A DNA stretch of 64,000 nt. Source: Bacillus sp. AFS088145. GTDB taxonomy: Bacteria > Bacillota > Bacilli > Bacillales > Bacillaceae_G. The position numbers and the translations under genes were made by a program. The stretch is taken from the NCBI RefSeq assembly GCF_002564465.1, contig NZ_NUUX01000013.1, positions 380,466 through 444,465 on the forward strand, in the 5' to 3' direction. Under the pieces are notes generated by a model, which was not told where the DNA came from, searched no databases, and saw only the letters and a program-made list of their open reading frames with translations. This document shows, one piece after another, positions 36,470 through 44,205 of the stretch. Each line of letters opens with the position of its first letter. Within the stretch, counting starts at the first letter, position 1.

Positions 36470-37507
36470 TTATAAATTACCCATTAATGCAACTAAGATT
36501 GCTTTTTGAGCGTGAAGTCGATTTTCAGCTTCATCAAATACTACCGAATGCTTACCATCAATTACCGAAGCTGTTACTTCTTCCCCTCTATGTGCAGGTA
36601 AGCAGTGCATGAATAAATAATCGTCTTTTGCATTTTCTAATAAATGATCATTTACTTGATACGGGCTAAAATCTTTTAAGCGAATTTCAGTCTCTTCCTC
36701 TTGCCCCATACTGGTCCAAACATCCGTTATCACAACATCAGCTCTACTTACACCATCTACAGGATTATTCACTACTTCAATAACACTTCCAGTTGTTTTT
36801 GCAACATGCTTCATCGATTGAAGTACAACTTTATTCGGTTCATACCCAACGGGACATGCAATTGTTAAATAAACACCAAGCTTAGCTGCACCTTCAATTA
36901 AAGAATGACAGATGTTATTATTTCCATCTCCTACATAAGCAATCTTCAAACCTTTTAATCTACCTTTATGCTCAAGAATCGTTAAGAAATCAGCCATGAT
37001 TTGAGCAGGATGGTGCAGATTTGTTAAACCATTAATAACTGGAATTGACGAGTGCTCAGCAAACTCGGTCAACATCTCATGAGTATTTGCTCGAATCATG
37101 ACCCCATCTACATAACGAGAAAATACTTTCGATGTATCATGAACAGTTTCGCCTCTACCAAGTTGTAAATCTTTACTACTCATAAAGATTGCATGACCAC
37201 CTAATTGCATCATGGCAATTTCAAATGAAAGTCTCGTTCTAGTAGAATTCTTTTCAAAAATCATCCCTAGCACTTTATTTTTTAAATAAGGATGTGCCTC
37301 TCCCGCCTTTTGCATATTTTTCATCTCTAAAGATTTTTCAAGTAAGAATAATAATTCACTTGATGAAAACTCACTGATCGAAAGAAAATTTTTCCCTTTA
37401 AAATCCGACCATTTTACAGAGCTAAAATTCCCTTTTGTAACATTCCCTTTTGTCTTTTGAATATAACCATTTTTCTTTACATGGTTTTCTTTCAATACTT
37501 TACTCAT
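36470..37507 (-). CDS. argF: Ornithine carbamoyltransferase ArgF with an N-terminal extension
   Basis: A 345-residue enzyme making citrulline from ornithine and carbamoyl phosphate. Carbamoyl-phosphate site STRTR at 88-92, LHHPAQIMADF, DGNNNICHSL and the ornithine-loop HCLPAHRGEEV are intact. The first ~33 residues (MSKVLKENHVKKNGYIQKTK...) are Lys-rich and precede the point where most bacterial ArgF proteins begin; the ATG has its own ribosome site (GGGGATGG), so the extension seems to be translated. It is first gene of the arginine operon, behind a promoter overlaid by two ArgR/AhrC-like operators. Confidence 0.94.
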   Translation of the reverse strand: MSKVLKENHVKKNGYIQKTKGNVTKGNFSSVKWSDFKGKNFLSISEFSSSELLFLLEKSLEMKNMQKAGEAHPYLKNKVLGMIFEKNSTRTRLSFEIAMMQLGGHAIFMSSKDLQLGRGETVHDTSKVFSRYVDGVMIRANTHEMLTEFAEHSSIPVINGLTNLHHPAQIMADFLTILEHKGRLKGLKIAYVGDGNNNICHSLIEGAAKLGVYLTIACPVGYEPNKVVLQSMKHVAKTTGSVIEVVNNPVDGVSRADVVITDVWTSMGQEEETEIRLKDFSPYQVNDHLLENAKDDYLFMHCLPAHRGEEVTASVIDGKHSVVFDEAENRLHAQKAILVALMGNL

Positions 37508-37543
37508 AAATCCATCCCCTTTTTTTAGAAGTTCAGATTCTTA

Positions 37544-37560
37544 TATAATGAATGATTATA
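37544..37560 (-). promoter_or_regulatory. Candidate ARG box (ArgR/AhrC operator) over the argF -10 region
   Basis: TATAATGAATGATTATA is a near-perfect palindrome, like the T/A-rich ARG box with TGAAT and ATTCA half sites. It includes the -10 box, so a bound repressor would block RNA polymerase. Confidence 0.65.
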
Positions 37561-37583
37561 CACAAGTATAAATAATTATACAA
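37555..37583 (-). promoter_or_regulatory. Sigma-A promoter of argF-argG-argH
   Basis: On the minus strand TTGTAT and TATAAT are separated by exactly 17 bp, about 48 bp upstream of the argF start. Confidence 0.72.
37566..37581 (-). promoter_or_regulatory. Second candidate ARG box between -35 and -10 of argF
   Basis: GTATAAATAATTATAC is a near-perfect palindrome filling the space between the promoter boxes. Its centre is 21-22 bp from that of the first box, two helical turns, as expected for hexameric ArgR/AhrC. Confidence 0.6.
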
Positions 37584-37696
37584 TCTGTTTTTTAGTTTTT
37601 TTTTGTAATTTTTCATGAGAAATTTCAACGCATCACCAAAACCCTTATAAACACTCGTTTTACACTAGAAAAAAAGATGAATAAAAGGGGTGAAAT

Positions 37697-37740
37697 AAAA
37701 AAAGATGAACTAACCAATCATATGGAATGATAGGTTAATC
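37697..37740 (-). terminator. Intrinsic terminator of the dps gene
   Basis: On the minus strand GATTAACCTATCAT-tccat-ATGATTGGTTAGTTC is followed by a T-rich run. Confidence 0.8.
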
Positions 37741-37759
37741 CACCTTTTTTAATATTTAT

Positions 37760-38203
37760 TCATTTACCAAGAAATGACTTTAACATCCAAAGCATCTTTT
37801 CAATTTCAGCAATCTTACCTAGAAATAAGTCCGCTGTTTCTTGATCATCACTTTCTTCTGCAATTGAGATTACATCACGCGATTCTTGTACAACTTTTTC
37901 ATAGTCTTTAATGAGATCAGATACCATTTCTTCTGCAGAAAACGTATGATTACCTTCTTTAATCGTAGCCATTTCTAAGTATTCACGCAGTGTAGCAATT
38001 GGTTTTGCACCAATTGTTAAAATACGTTCTCCTAAATCGTCTACCATTACTTTTGCATCGTCATAATACAATTCAAATTTTTCATGTAGAGTAAAGAAAT
38101 TCGGTCCTTTTACATACCAATGATAGTTATGTAATTTTACATATAACACATTCCAATTCGCAAGTTGTTGATTTAATAGACTTTCTAAATTTGCCAACTT
38201 CAT
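37760..38203 (-). CDS. dps: Dps/MrgA-family mini-ferritin
   Basis: A 147-residue four-helix protein that forms dodecamers, oxidises and stores iron with peroxide, and protects DNA. The inter-subunit ferroxidase motif is visible: LHNYHWYVKGPNFFTLHEKFELYYDDA, with His, Asp and Glu ligands. The gene lies downstream of an RlaP-type gene; its leader has a perfect 11-bp inverted repeat next to the ribosome site. No clear PerR box or sigma-B promoter was found. Confidence 0.9.
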   Translation of the reverse strand: MKLANLESLLNQQLANWNVLYVKLHNYHWYVKGPNFFTLHEKFELYYDDAKVMVDDLGERILTIGAKPIATLREYLEMATIKEGNHTFSAEEMVSDLIKDYEKVVQESRDVISIAEESDDQETADLFLGKIAEIEKMLWMLKSFLGK

Positions 38204-38212
38204 TCACACTCC

Positions 38213-38240
38213 AATTTCTTTGTTAACATACAAAGAAATT
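38213..38240 (-). other. Perfect 11-bp inverted repeat in the dps leader
   Basis: AATTTCTTTGT and ACAAAGAAATT are separated by 6 nt and end 3 nt before the GGAG of dps. As RNA it forms a stable stem beside the ribosome site; as DNA it is a candidate operator. Confidence 0.65.
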
Positions 38241-38265
38241 TTTCCCAAAAAGTGTGTAGTCTATT

Positions 38266-39039
38266 CTATTTTTCCCATGAATGTTCAATTGTAGTTCGAA
38301 ATAATTCGTTTAAGCTCTCTATATTCACCTTGTTTGATTCAGTAATCCACTTAACAAACTCTTCAAAAAACTGAATTTTATTTTCAATAAAATCATTTAA
38401 TACTTTTTTTCTAGGCTCTAAATCTAATTCTTCACCTTGTTTTTTTCGGATTAATAATTTGTCTACTTCTTCTAAAAATTCCTTTTCTAACCCTTCCATC
38501 TCTAAAAGTTCTTCAAACAAAATTGGAGGAATTTCATTATATTTTTGGATCCATATACATGCTAAAATTGGTCTTAAAACATAAAAATACTTTTTAATCT
38601 TAACTTCTTCCCCTTGTAAATAATCACGGTAATTCCCTTTGGCCATATGGAGATAATGGTAAATACACGCCTTTTTAGAAAGAATTTCATTACCGATTTT
38701 TCTTAATTCTACTGAAATCGTTAAATCATCATGATAAACAATTGGAGACCTTAACCATTCTAATAAGGCCGGGTTTGATTTTGCAAAAAGATTAAGTGCC
38801 TTTTTTAAGTCCCACCCACTAAAGTCGAGTAAATCATTGATTGGATATTCAATTACATCACGTTTTTGGTCAATGCTTAAATACCAATCTTTGCGATGTA
38901 CATAAACAAAACGCACATCATAATCACTGTCTTTAGATGGAAATCCCCACGCTCTACTACCGGACTCAACTGCAAATAGTATTTTTACATCATGTTCGGC
39001 TTCTATTTGTTTTAGTTTTTCTATAATGATTTCTTTCAT
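38266..39039 (-). CDS. RlaP-type predicted nucleotidyltransferase (DNA polymerase beta superfamily)
   Basis: A 257-residue protein with the pol-beta nucleotidyltransferase motif ESGSRAWGFPSKDSDYDVRFVYV (residues 25-47), holding the two metal-binding Asp, followed by WDLKKALNLFAKSNPALLEWLRSPI, typical of the RlaP family. RlaP proteins have been linked to RNA repair, but no RNA ligase is nearby and the substrate is unknown. AAGGGGG precedes the ATG. Confidence 0.82.
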   Translation of the reverse strand: MKEIIIEKLKQIEAEHDVKILFAVESGSRAWGFPSKDSDYDVRFVYVHRKDWYLSIDQKRDVIEYPINDLLDFSGWDLKKALNLFAKSNPALLEWLRSPIVYHDDLTISVELRKIGNEILSKKACIYHYLHMAKGNYRDYLQGEEVKIKKYFYVLRPILACIWIQKYNEIPPILFEELLEMEGLEKEFLEEVDKLLIRKKQGEELDLEPRKKVLNDFIENKIQFFEEFVKWITESNKVNIESLNELFRTTIEHSWEK

Positions 39040-39110
39040 ATTGATCCCCCTTACAATTAGTGATTACATGCTATAGTATAATTAGTATAATCGATAGGAT
39101 GTGGCTTTTA

Positions 39111-39395
39111 GTGGAAAACTTTATTTATGTTTTAAAACCAGTTCGAACAACTTTTTTACAAGATTCTACGGAAGAAGAACGAAATATTGTATCAGAGCAT
39201 TTTCATTATCTACAAAACTTAAATAAAGAAAAGACAGTATCTTTAGCAGGAAGAACCGAACAAGCTGAATTTGGTATTGTCATCTTAAAAACAGAAAGCT
39301 TACAGCATGCAAAGGAATTCATGCAAAATGATCCGGCTGTTAAAAAGAATGTAATGACAGCTGAATTATATCCATTTTTAATTGCATTAAATTAA
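39111..39395 (+). CDS. YciI-like (YCII domain) protein
   Basis: A 94-residue ferredoxin-fold protein: FIYVLKPVRTTFLQDSTEEERNIVSEHFHYLQ, then GRTEQAEFGIVILKTESLQHAKEFMQNDPAV...AELYPFLIAL, the typical YCII layout with its conserved His and Asp-Pro. I chose GTG 39111, which has AGGATGTGG about 6 nt upstream; upstream ATGs at 39060 and 39099 lack a spaced site. A TATAAT lies at about 39084-39089. Function is unknown; family members are small enzymes or stress proteins. Confidence 0.7.
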   Translation: MENFIYVLKPVRTTFLQDSTEEERNIVSEHFHYLQNLNKEKTVSLAGRTEQAEFGIVILKTESLQHAKEFMQNDPAVKKNVMTAELYPFLIALN

Positions 39396-39399
39396 ATAC

Positions 39400-39449
39400 A
39401 AAAAGAGCATCGAAATTGACTACTTCAAGCCATTCGCGATGCTCTTTTT
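39400..39449. terminator. Bidirectional terminator
   Basis: AAAAAGAGCATCG and CGATGCTCTTTTT are perfect inverted arms 24 nt apart, between the convergent YciI-like and phosphotransferase genes. Confidence 0.9.
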
Positions 39450-39457
39450 ATTGTTAA

Positions 39458-40405
39458 TTACTTAAAATTAAAAAATATATTTTCTAATTCTTTTAACGTT
39501 GTGGCTTTCTTAGCTACTTCAGACTTTTCTTGATAGAAACGAATATTACTAAAACGATGTAGTAATAAATAGATCATTAATTCATTTTGTAAGCTTTCGT
39601 TTAATTCGTTATTCGTATAGCCATAGCTCTCTAGAAAAATTTTATTTAGTCCTTCAAAAGGATAAAACATAAACGCTATTGGCCCAAGTAAATCATATTT
39701 TGAGTTTCCTACAAAGCAATCAGCAAAATCAATTAGACCAGTAAACCTCCACATGCCATCAACATTATTCATGATTAAATTAAATGGTGTGTATTCTCCA
39801 GTTAATAACACGATTTGTTCTTTTCCTTGCAATGTTTTATCTTCTACATAGCTTTTTAATTGGGTAAATAATTCATCATTCATTCCGTTGTTTTTATGAT
39901 GATTCTCTACTTGCTCTAATTGATTCGTAATAAAATGCTTCCAATGATCATAATCATCCTGTTTTGTGGAGGTCGTTGCGTCATGGATTTCTCTTATTAT
40001 TTTTCCTAAATCAAACGCGATTTGCTTTTTCTCCTCAAAAGTCAGTACATCAAAGACATCAATTAAAAGAGTCCCTTTTAGTTCACTCATTACTAAATAG
40101 CTCCAGCCTTCAAATTGACCAGTTGAAATTAATTTAGGAACATCTACGGATAGAGTTCTCCTGTTTAGAAACTCAAGAACCTGCTTCTCTTTTACGAACT
40201 CGCCATTCACATAAGAAGGATATAATTTAACTACAATTTCACCATCTATACTAAAAACAATATTTCCACCGTACGAAAATCGAGTAAGCTTCTCATAATC
40301 TATCTTTTCTAACTCACAAATTTTACGAATCTTACCTTCCCAAAAACAATTTTTTTCGCGCATTATTTTATATTTATCTTTTGTTATTTTATAAAGATAG
40401 GTCAT
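39458..40405 (-). CDS. Aminoglycoside phosphotransferase-like kinase family protein, atypical catalytic loop
   Basis: A 315-residue protein with the APH fold: EIVVKLYPSYVNGEFVKEKQVLEFL (nucleotide-binding Lys), YLVMSELKGTLL hinge, and LIDFADCFVGNSKYDLLGPIAFMF in the metal-binding segment. The catalytic loop reads LLTGEYTPFNLIM where most relatives have HGDxxxxN: the His is Thr and the catalytic Asp is Glu. Activity is therefore uncertain and the substrate unknown; an antibiotic role should not be assumed. It is last gene of a HAD-MFS-APH cluster. The second of two adjacent start codons (ATG 40405) has the better-spaced GAGG. Confidence 0.75.
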   Translation of the reverse strand: MTYLYKITKDKYKIMREKNCFWEGKIRKICELEKIDYEKLTRFSYGGNIVFSIDGEIVVKLYPSYVNGEFVKEKQVLEFLNRRTLSVDVPKLISTGQFEGWSYLVMSELKGTLLIDVFDVLTFEEKKQIAFDLGKIIREIHDATTSTKQDDYDHWKHFITNQLEQVENHHKNNGMNDELFTQLKSYVEDKTLQGKEQIVLLTGEYTPFNLIMNNVDGMWRFTGLIDFADCFVGNSKYDLLGPIAFMFYPFEGLNKIFLESYGYTNNELNESLQNELMIYLLLHRFSNIRFYQEKSEVAKKATTLKELENIFFNFK

Positions 40406-40448
40406 CACTTTACCTCAATTATTAAATTATTATTTTATTAATTTTCTT

Positions 40449-41711
40449 CTAAGCAGAAAGATTTTGATTTAATACCGCTCTTTTTTTAATATTAAGTACA
40501 AATAAAGTTGCGACTAAACAAAAGATACCTGCTGCAATAAAGATTGATTGGTAGGCATTTAACCAAGAATAAACTAAACCTCCACCATATGCTGCTGCTC
40601 CAGCACCTAATTGATGAGCAGTATAAATCCATCCATAGATTACCCCTACCTTCTCTTTACCAAAATGATCCGTCGCTAGTTTAATAGTTGGCGGAACTGT
40701 AGCAATCCAATCCATCCCATAGAAAATGGCAAAAGCACTTAAATAAATAATTGAATTAGTAGATAAAGCAAAAGGTAGAATAAGTAATGATAAGCCTCTT
40801 AAACCATAATACCAAAATAACAACCAACGATTATCAAAACGATCAGAAATATAGCCGGATAAAGTCGTTCCGATAATATTAAATATTCCCATGAATGCTA
40901 AAATACTAGCAGCAGTCACCTCTTTATATCCATAATCGATACAAAGTGAGATAAAATGAGTACCGATCAAACCACTAGTAGAAAAGCCACAAACGAAGAA
41001 ACTTCCCGCTAATAACCAAAAAACTTTCGATTTAGCACCTAATTTTAACCCATCAAAAGCTGCCTTCACTGGATTAATATTGTTCGCTTGCTTTTTATTA
41101 CTTTTTTCAGCCCCTAAAGGTAAAACCCCAACATCTGCTGGATCATTCTTCATAAAAATCCAAAGTAATACATAAATGAAAACACCAAATGAAAATATGG
41201 TTAAAACGGCATTTCTCCATGAATAATTTTCAACAATATATGCCATAAGCGGCAAGAAAACAAGTTGACCGGCTGCTGAACTAGAGGTTAAAAGACCTAG
41301 TGCTAAACCACGCTTTTTTTCAAACCATGTTGTTGCAACATAAGCATTTAAAACCGTCAAAAATGCCCCTGCACTTAATCCAATAATGATTCCCCAAATG
41401 ATAAATAAATGCCAAATTTTCGACATAATCGTTGTTAGTAAAATAGCCGTTAATAATGTTCCCATACCTATTAGCAATACTTTTCTAACACTAAACTTTT
41501 GATATAATCCAGCAATAAATGGACCAGAGAATCCAACAAGAGTTATACAAATCGCAAACGCACCAGAAATTGATGCTCTACTCCAACCGAATTCCTTTTC
41601 AAAAGGAATCATCATCACTCCAGACATCGTATTTGTTACTGCAGCAATAATGACAGATAAGAAAGTAACAACTAAAATAATCCAAGCATAATGTATTTTT
41701 CCTCTCTTCAA
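40449..41711 (-). CDS. MFS transporter (monocarboxylate/oxalate-formate antiporter-like)
   Basis: A 420-residue protein with 12 predicted helices. The N-terminal HYAWIILVVTFLSVIIAAVTNTMSGVMMIPFEKEFGWSRASIS and the RGLALGLLTSSSAAGQLVFLPL segment are typical of the OFA/YbfB branch of the major facilitator superfamily, which moves organic acids or drugs. The substrate is unknown. It starts with TTG 41711 behind AAGGAGGAG, 20 bp after the HAD gene, and is followed by the kinase-like gene. Confidence 0.85.
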   Translation of the reverse strand: MKRGKIHYAWIILVVTFLSVIIAAVTNTMSGVMMIPFEKEFGWSRASISGAFAICITLVGFSGPFIAGLYQKFSVRKVLLIGMGTLLTAILLTTIMSKIWHLFIIWGIIIGLSAGAFLTVLNAYVATTWFEKKRGLALGLLTSSSAAGQLVFLPLMAYIVENYSWRNAVLTIFSFGVFIYVLLWIFMKNDPADVGVLPLGAEKSNKKQANNINPVKAAFDGLKLGAKSKVFWLLAGSFFVCGFSTSGLIGTHFISLCIDYGYKEVTAASILAFMGIFNIIGTTLSGYISDRFDNRWLLFWYYGLRGLSLLILPFALSTNSIIYLSAFAIFYGMDWIATVPPTIKLATDHFGKEKVGVIYGWIYTAHQLGAGAAAYGGGLVYSWLNAYQSIFIAAGIFCLVATLFVLNIKKRAVLNQNLSA

Positions 41712-41730
41712 TTAAACTCCTCCTTCATAA

Positions 41731-42399
41731 TTAGACCATTATCTTTCTCTCATTTAATAACATTTTTTTAAGTTGATCTACATTATTAACAATTGCATTC
41801 GCTCCTGCATCAGTTAATTCTAATTCACTTCCATATCCGTAAGTTACTCCAATCGAGTCAATTTTAGCGGTTTTTGCACCAATTATATCGTGAAATCGAT
41901 CCCCAACCATAACCGAATCTCCCTTAGAAAGATCATTATTCTTTTCAAATATATACTCAATTATCTCGCCTTTATCGATTCTTGTGCCGTCTAGTTCACT
42001 TCCAACAATTTGAATAAAAAACTCATCGAGTTGGAAATGGCTCAATATCTCCCTTGCGAAAATAGTAGGTTTTGAAGTTGCTACATATAATCTTTTTTTC
42101 TCTTTTTTCAATTCCCTTAAAAGTTCACGTATCCCAACATATACATTATTTTCAATCATACCACCCTGTGAAAAGTATTCGCGATAAAAACGAACTGCGT
42201 TTACTAATTCTTTTTCACTAAATTGACAAACTTCAAAAAATGATCGCTGAATCGGGGGTCCAATAAATTTTAAAAGCTCTGATTCTAATGGAATAGCTTT
42301 ATTCATATTCTGTAATGCATACTTTACCGAGTTCAAAATCCCTACCTTTGGATCCGTCAATGTACCATCTAAATCGAACAAGATTGTATTATAAGTCAT
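41731..42399 (-). CDS. HAD-superfamily hydrolase (phosphoglycolate phosphatase-like)
   Basis: A 222-residue Cof/Gph-type phosphatase with the four HAD motifs: DLDGTLTD (nucleophile and acid Asp near 9-11), VATSKP, a Lys in KGEIIEY and GDRFHDIIGA. The alpha-helical cap lies between motifs I and II. The substrate is not evident. GGAGGA precedes the ATG. It heads a cluster with the MFS and kinase-like genes. Confidence 0.85.
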   Translation of the reverse strand: MTYNTILFDLDGTLTDPKVGILNSVKYALQNMNKAIPLESELLKFIGPPIQRSFFEVCQFSEKELVNAVRFYREYFSQGGMIENNVYVGIRELLRELKKEKKRLYVATSKPTIFAREILSHFQLDEFFIQIVGSELDGTRIDKGEIIEYIFEKNNDLSKGDSVMVGDRFHDIIGAKTAKIDSIGVTYGYGSELELTDAGANAIVNNVDQLKKMLLNERKIMV

Positions 42400-42428
42400 T
42401 ATTTTCTTCCTCCATCATTATTCCTCCA

Positions 42429-42458
42429 CAAAAAAGCGTTAGCATTTTTAGCTAACGC
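42429..42458 (-). terminator. Intrinsic terminator of the RimL-like gene
   Basis: On the minus strand GCGTTAGC-taaaaat-GCTAACGC is followed by TTTTTTG. Confidence 0.88.
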
Positions 42459-42470
42459 AAATTGATTCTT

Positions 42471-43016
42471 TTAAATTTTCCATTCTTTTTTCAACATACT
42501 ATAAACAGCTATATCATAATACTTTTCTCTAATTTGCTGTGCTTCTCTTTGGACACCTTCTTGTTTAAAATTTAAACGTTCTGGAATTGCCCTACTCTTC
42601 CCATTTTCAACAGCTGCTCTAATCACAACTCGATTAAGATTAAGCTCATCATAGCAATATGAAACTAAACCTTCTACAGCACGAGTCATTATTCCTTTAC
42701 CTTGTACATGTTCACTTAACCAATAGCCGATTTCAGTTGTTTGATTCGACCAGTCTATATAATGTAATCCTAACATACCTACTAGTTCATTTTTATAAAA
42801 AATACCCGCTTCAAAACCATTATTATCTGCAAATTTTTGTAGCCACATAGGTATAATCGATTTTTGATAATCCTCAATTAATGGAATATTTTCAGCCCAA
42901 ATCAACCATTCTTTTAAGGAGTTTTGATTTTCCTTCAGTGCCTCTACTAATGTTACTGCATATTTTGGTGTTAATAAATTGATTGATAAATCCTCACTTA
43001 TTTGAACCTTAAACAT
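42471..43016 (-). CDS. GNAT acetyltransferase, RimJ/RimL type
   Basis: A 181-residue N-acetyltransferase with the acetyl-CoA loop YWLSEHVQGKGIMTRAVEGLV and the C-terminal VENGKSRAIPERLNFKQEGVQR, as in ribosomal-protein alanine acetyltransferase relatives (YdaF type). The first ATG, 43022, touches the AAAGGAGG site, so the ATG two codons on (43016) is chosen. It is monocistronic. Acceptor unknown. Confidence 0.85.
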   Translation of the reverse strand: MFKVQISEDLSINLLTPKYAVTLVEALKENQNSLKEWLIWAENIPLIEDYQKSIIPMWLQKFADNNGFEAGIFYKNELVGMLGLHYIDWSNQTTEIGYWLSEHVQGKGIMTRAVEGLVSYCYDELNLNRVVIRAAVENGKSRAIPERLNFKQEGVQREAQQIREKYYDIAVYSMLKKEWKI

Positions 43017-43259
43017 GTCCATCCTCCTTTTTTTACTAAGACATTGTTCCTAATTAGCTAATTACATTTCTTTAGATTTAGGAGAAGTATTTTAACCAAA
43101 TCTAATTTCTGCTTTTATATTAATCTACTTAAATTCTCTATTAACCGTTCTAAATCCTTTGATTTTCAAAAAAATCCCCCTAAAATGATAATCCATTGCT
43201 CAAAAGACATAAAATCTACATTTTATTAGTTGTTTATTTGGAACAAGTTTTACAATCAC

Positions 43260-43288
43260 TTGCCTAATTACTAGTTACATAGTATATT
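43260..43288 (+). promoter_or_regulatory. Probable sigma-A promoter of the DedA gene
   Basis: TTGCCT and TATATT are separated by 17 bp, 66 bp before the ATG. The rest of 43017-43259 is AT-rich with no gene or operator seen. Confidence 0.55.
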
Positions 43289-43354
43289 TTTTCACAAGGA
43301 ATATTAAAAACTTCTAATTATTTCTTAAAAAAAAATCAAACTTGAGGTATTTTC

Positions 43355-43966
43355 ATGCAAAACTGGATTATTGAAACAATGGATACATTTGGCTATTTAG
43401 GTATCTTTTTATTAATTGCATTAGAAAACATATTTCCTCCAATTCCTTCCGAAGTAATTTTAACGTTTGGTGGGTTTATGACTACAGAATCTTCACTATC
43501 TAAATTAGGCGTTATTTTCTTTTCCACTTTAGGTTCAATAATCGGAGCAATCATACTTTTTTGGATTGGTACTTTACTAGATATAAAAACGTTAGAAAAA
43601 ATCGTAGAACGCTGGGGGCATTTTTTACGTTTAACTAAAAAGGATGTCCATAAAGCGGACGAATGGTTTTCAAAATACGGTGTTTGGACTGTCTTTTTCT
43701 GTAGACTAATTCCATTAATACGTAGTTTAATTTCTATACCAGCTGGAATGGCACGAATGAATTTTTGGATCTTTTTGTTATTTACAACTTTAGGCTCATT
43801 AATATGGAATACAATTTTAGTTTTAGTTGGTGCATCGGTCGGTGCATCCTGGGAAAAGATTGTTGAGTATATGGATTTGTATTCAAGTATTATTTATGGA
43901 ATATTAGCGATTGGACTGGTTGTTTTTATCTTCCTTTTTATCAAAAAAAGAAAACGCTCTGCTTAA
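43355..43966 (+). CDS. DedA family (VTT domain) membrane protein
   Basis: A 203-residue protein with about five hydrophobic segments and the DedA hallmarks ENIFPPIPSEVILTFGGF (residues 24-41), FFCRLIPLIRSLISIPAGMARM (near 114-135) and a basic tail KKRKR. DedA proteins recycle undecaprenyl phosphate or other lipids across the membrane and depend on the proton motive force. TTGAGG precedes the ATG. It is followed by a duplicated terminator that holds repeat copy C. Confidence 0.9.
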   Translation: MQNWIIETMDTFGYLGIFLLIALENIFPPIPSEVILTFGGFMTTESSLSKLGVIFFSTLGSIIGAIILFWIGTLLDIKTLEKIVERWGHFLRLTKKDVHKADEWFSKYGVWTVFFCRLIPLIRSLISIPAGMARMNFWIFLLFTTLGSLIWNTILVLVGASVGASWEKIVEYMDLYSSIIYGILAIGLVVFIFLFIKKRKRSA

Positions 43967-43980
43967 ATAAGAAGAAAAAA

Positions 43981-44008
43981 ACTCAGACTAATTTCGTTTA
44001 GTCTGAGT
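43981..44008. terminator. DedA-side terminator hairpin, first copy of a 28-bp duplication
   Basis: Arms ACTCAGACTAA and TTTAGTCTGAGT with a short loop. The whole 28 bp is repeated without change at 44170-44197. After this copy comes CAGTGTGTAGAC rather than a T run. Confidence 0.85.
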
Positions 44009-44169
44009 CAGTGTGTAGACAAATTTCTAAAAATCTGATTATCAGACTGATTGCAAGCGCTTGTCTTTCGAGGCGCGAAGCATGGTGAGGAGCGGAGTTA
44101 CCTTTTTACGGTAATGAGCACCGCAGACAGGCGAAGCAACGAAGAAAACGAGCGTTTGTCAACAGTCTG
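44009..44169 (+). repeat. Palindromic intergenic element, copy C (core 44043-44169)
   Basis: After a left flank beginning GTGTGTAGACAAA, the 127-bp core runs from CAGACTGATTGCAAGCG to GCGTTTGTCAACAGTCTG. One extra base in a T run makes it longer than copies A, B and E. It is bracketed exactly by two identical terminator hairpins and lies between the convergent DedA and CadA genes. Confidence 0.88.
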
Positions 44170-44199
44170 ACTCAGACTAATTTCGTTTAGTCTGAGTTT
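44170..44199. terminator. DedA/CadA terminator hairpin, second copy
   Basis: A 28-bp hairpin identical to 43981-44008, followed by TTTT towards cadA; on the other strand the hairpin at 43981 has TTTTTT after it. Each outer copy would thus serve one of the two convergent genes. Confidence 0.82.
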
Positions 44200-44205
44200 T
44201 TATAT

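Noticed and set aside
44009-44169. Protein-coding potential or an insertion sequence inside the palindromic element
   Set aside because: No conserved open frame is shared by the copies and the unit is too short for a transposase; it can only be non-autonomous.
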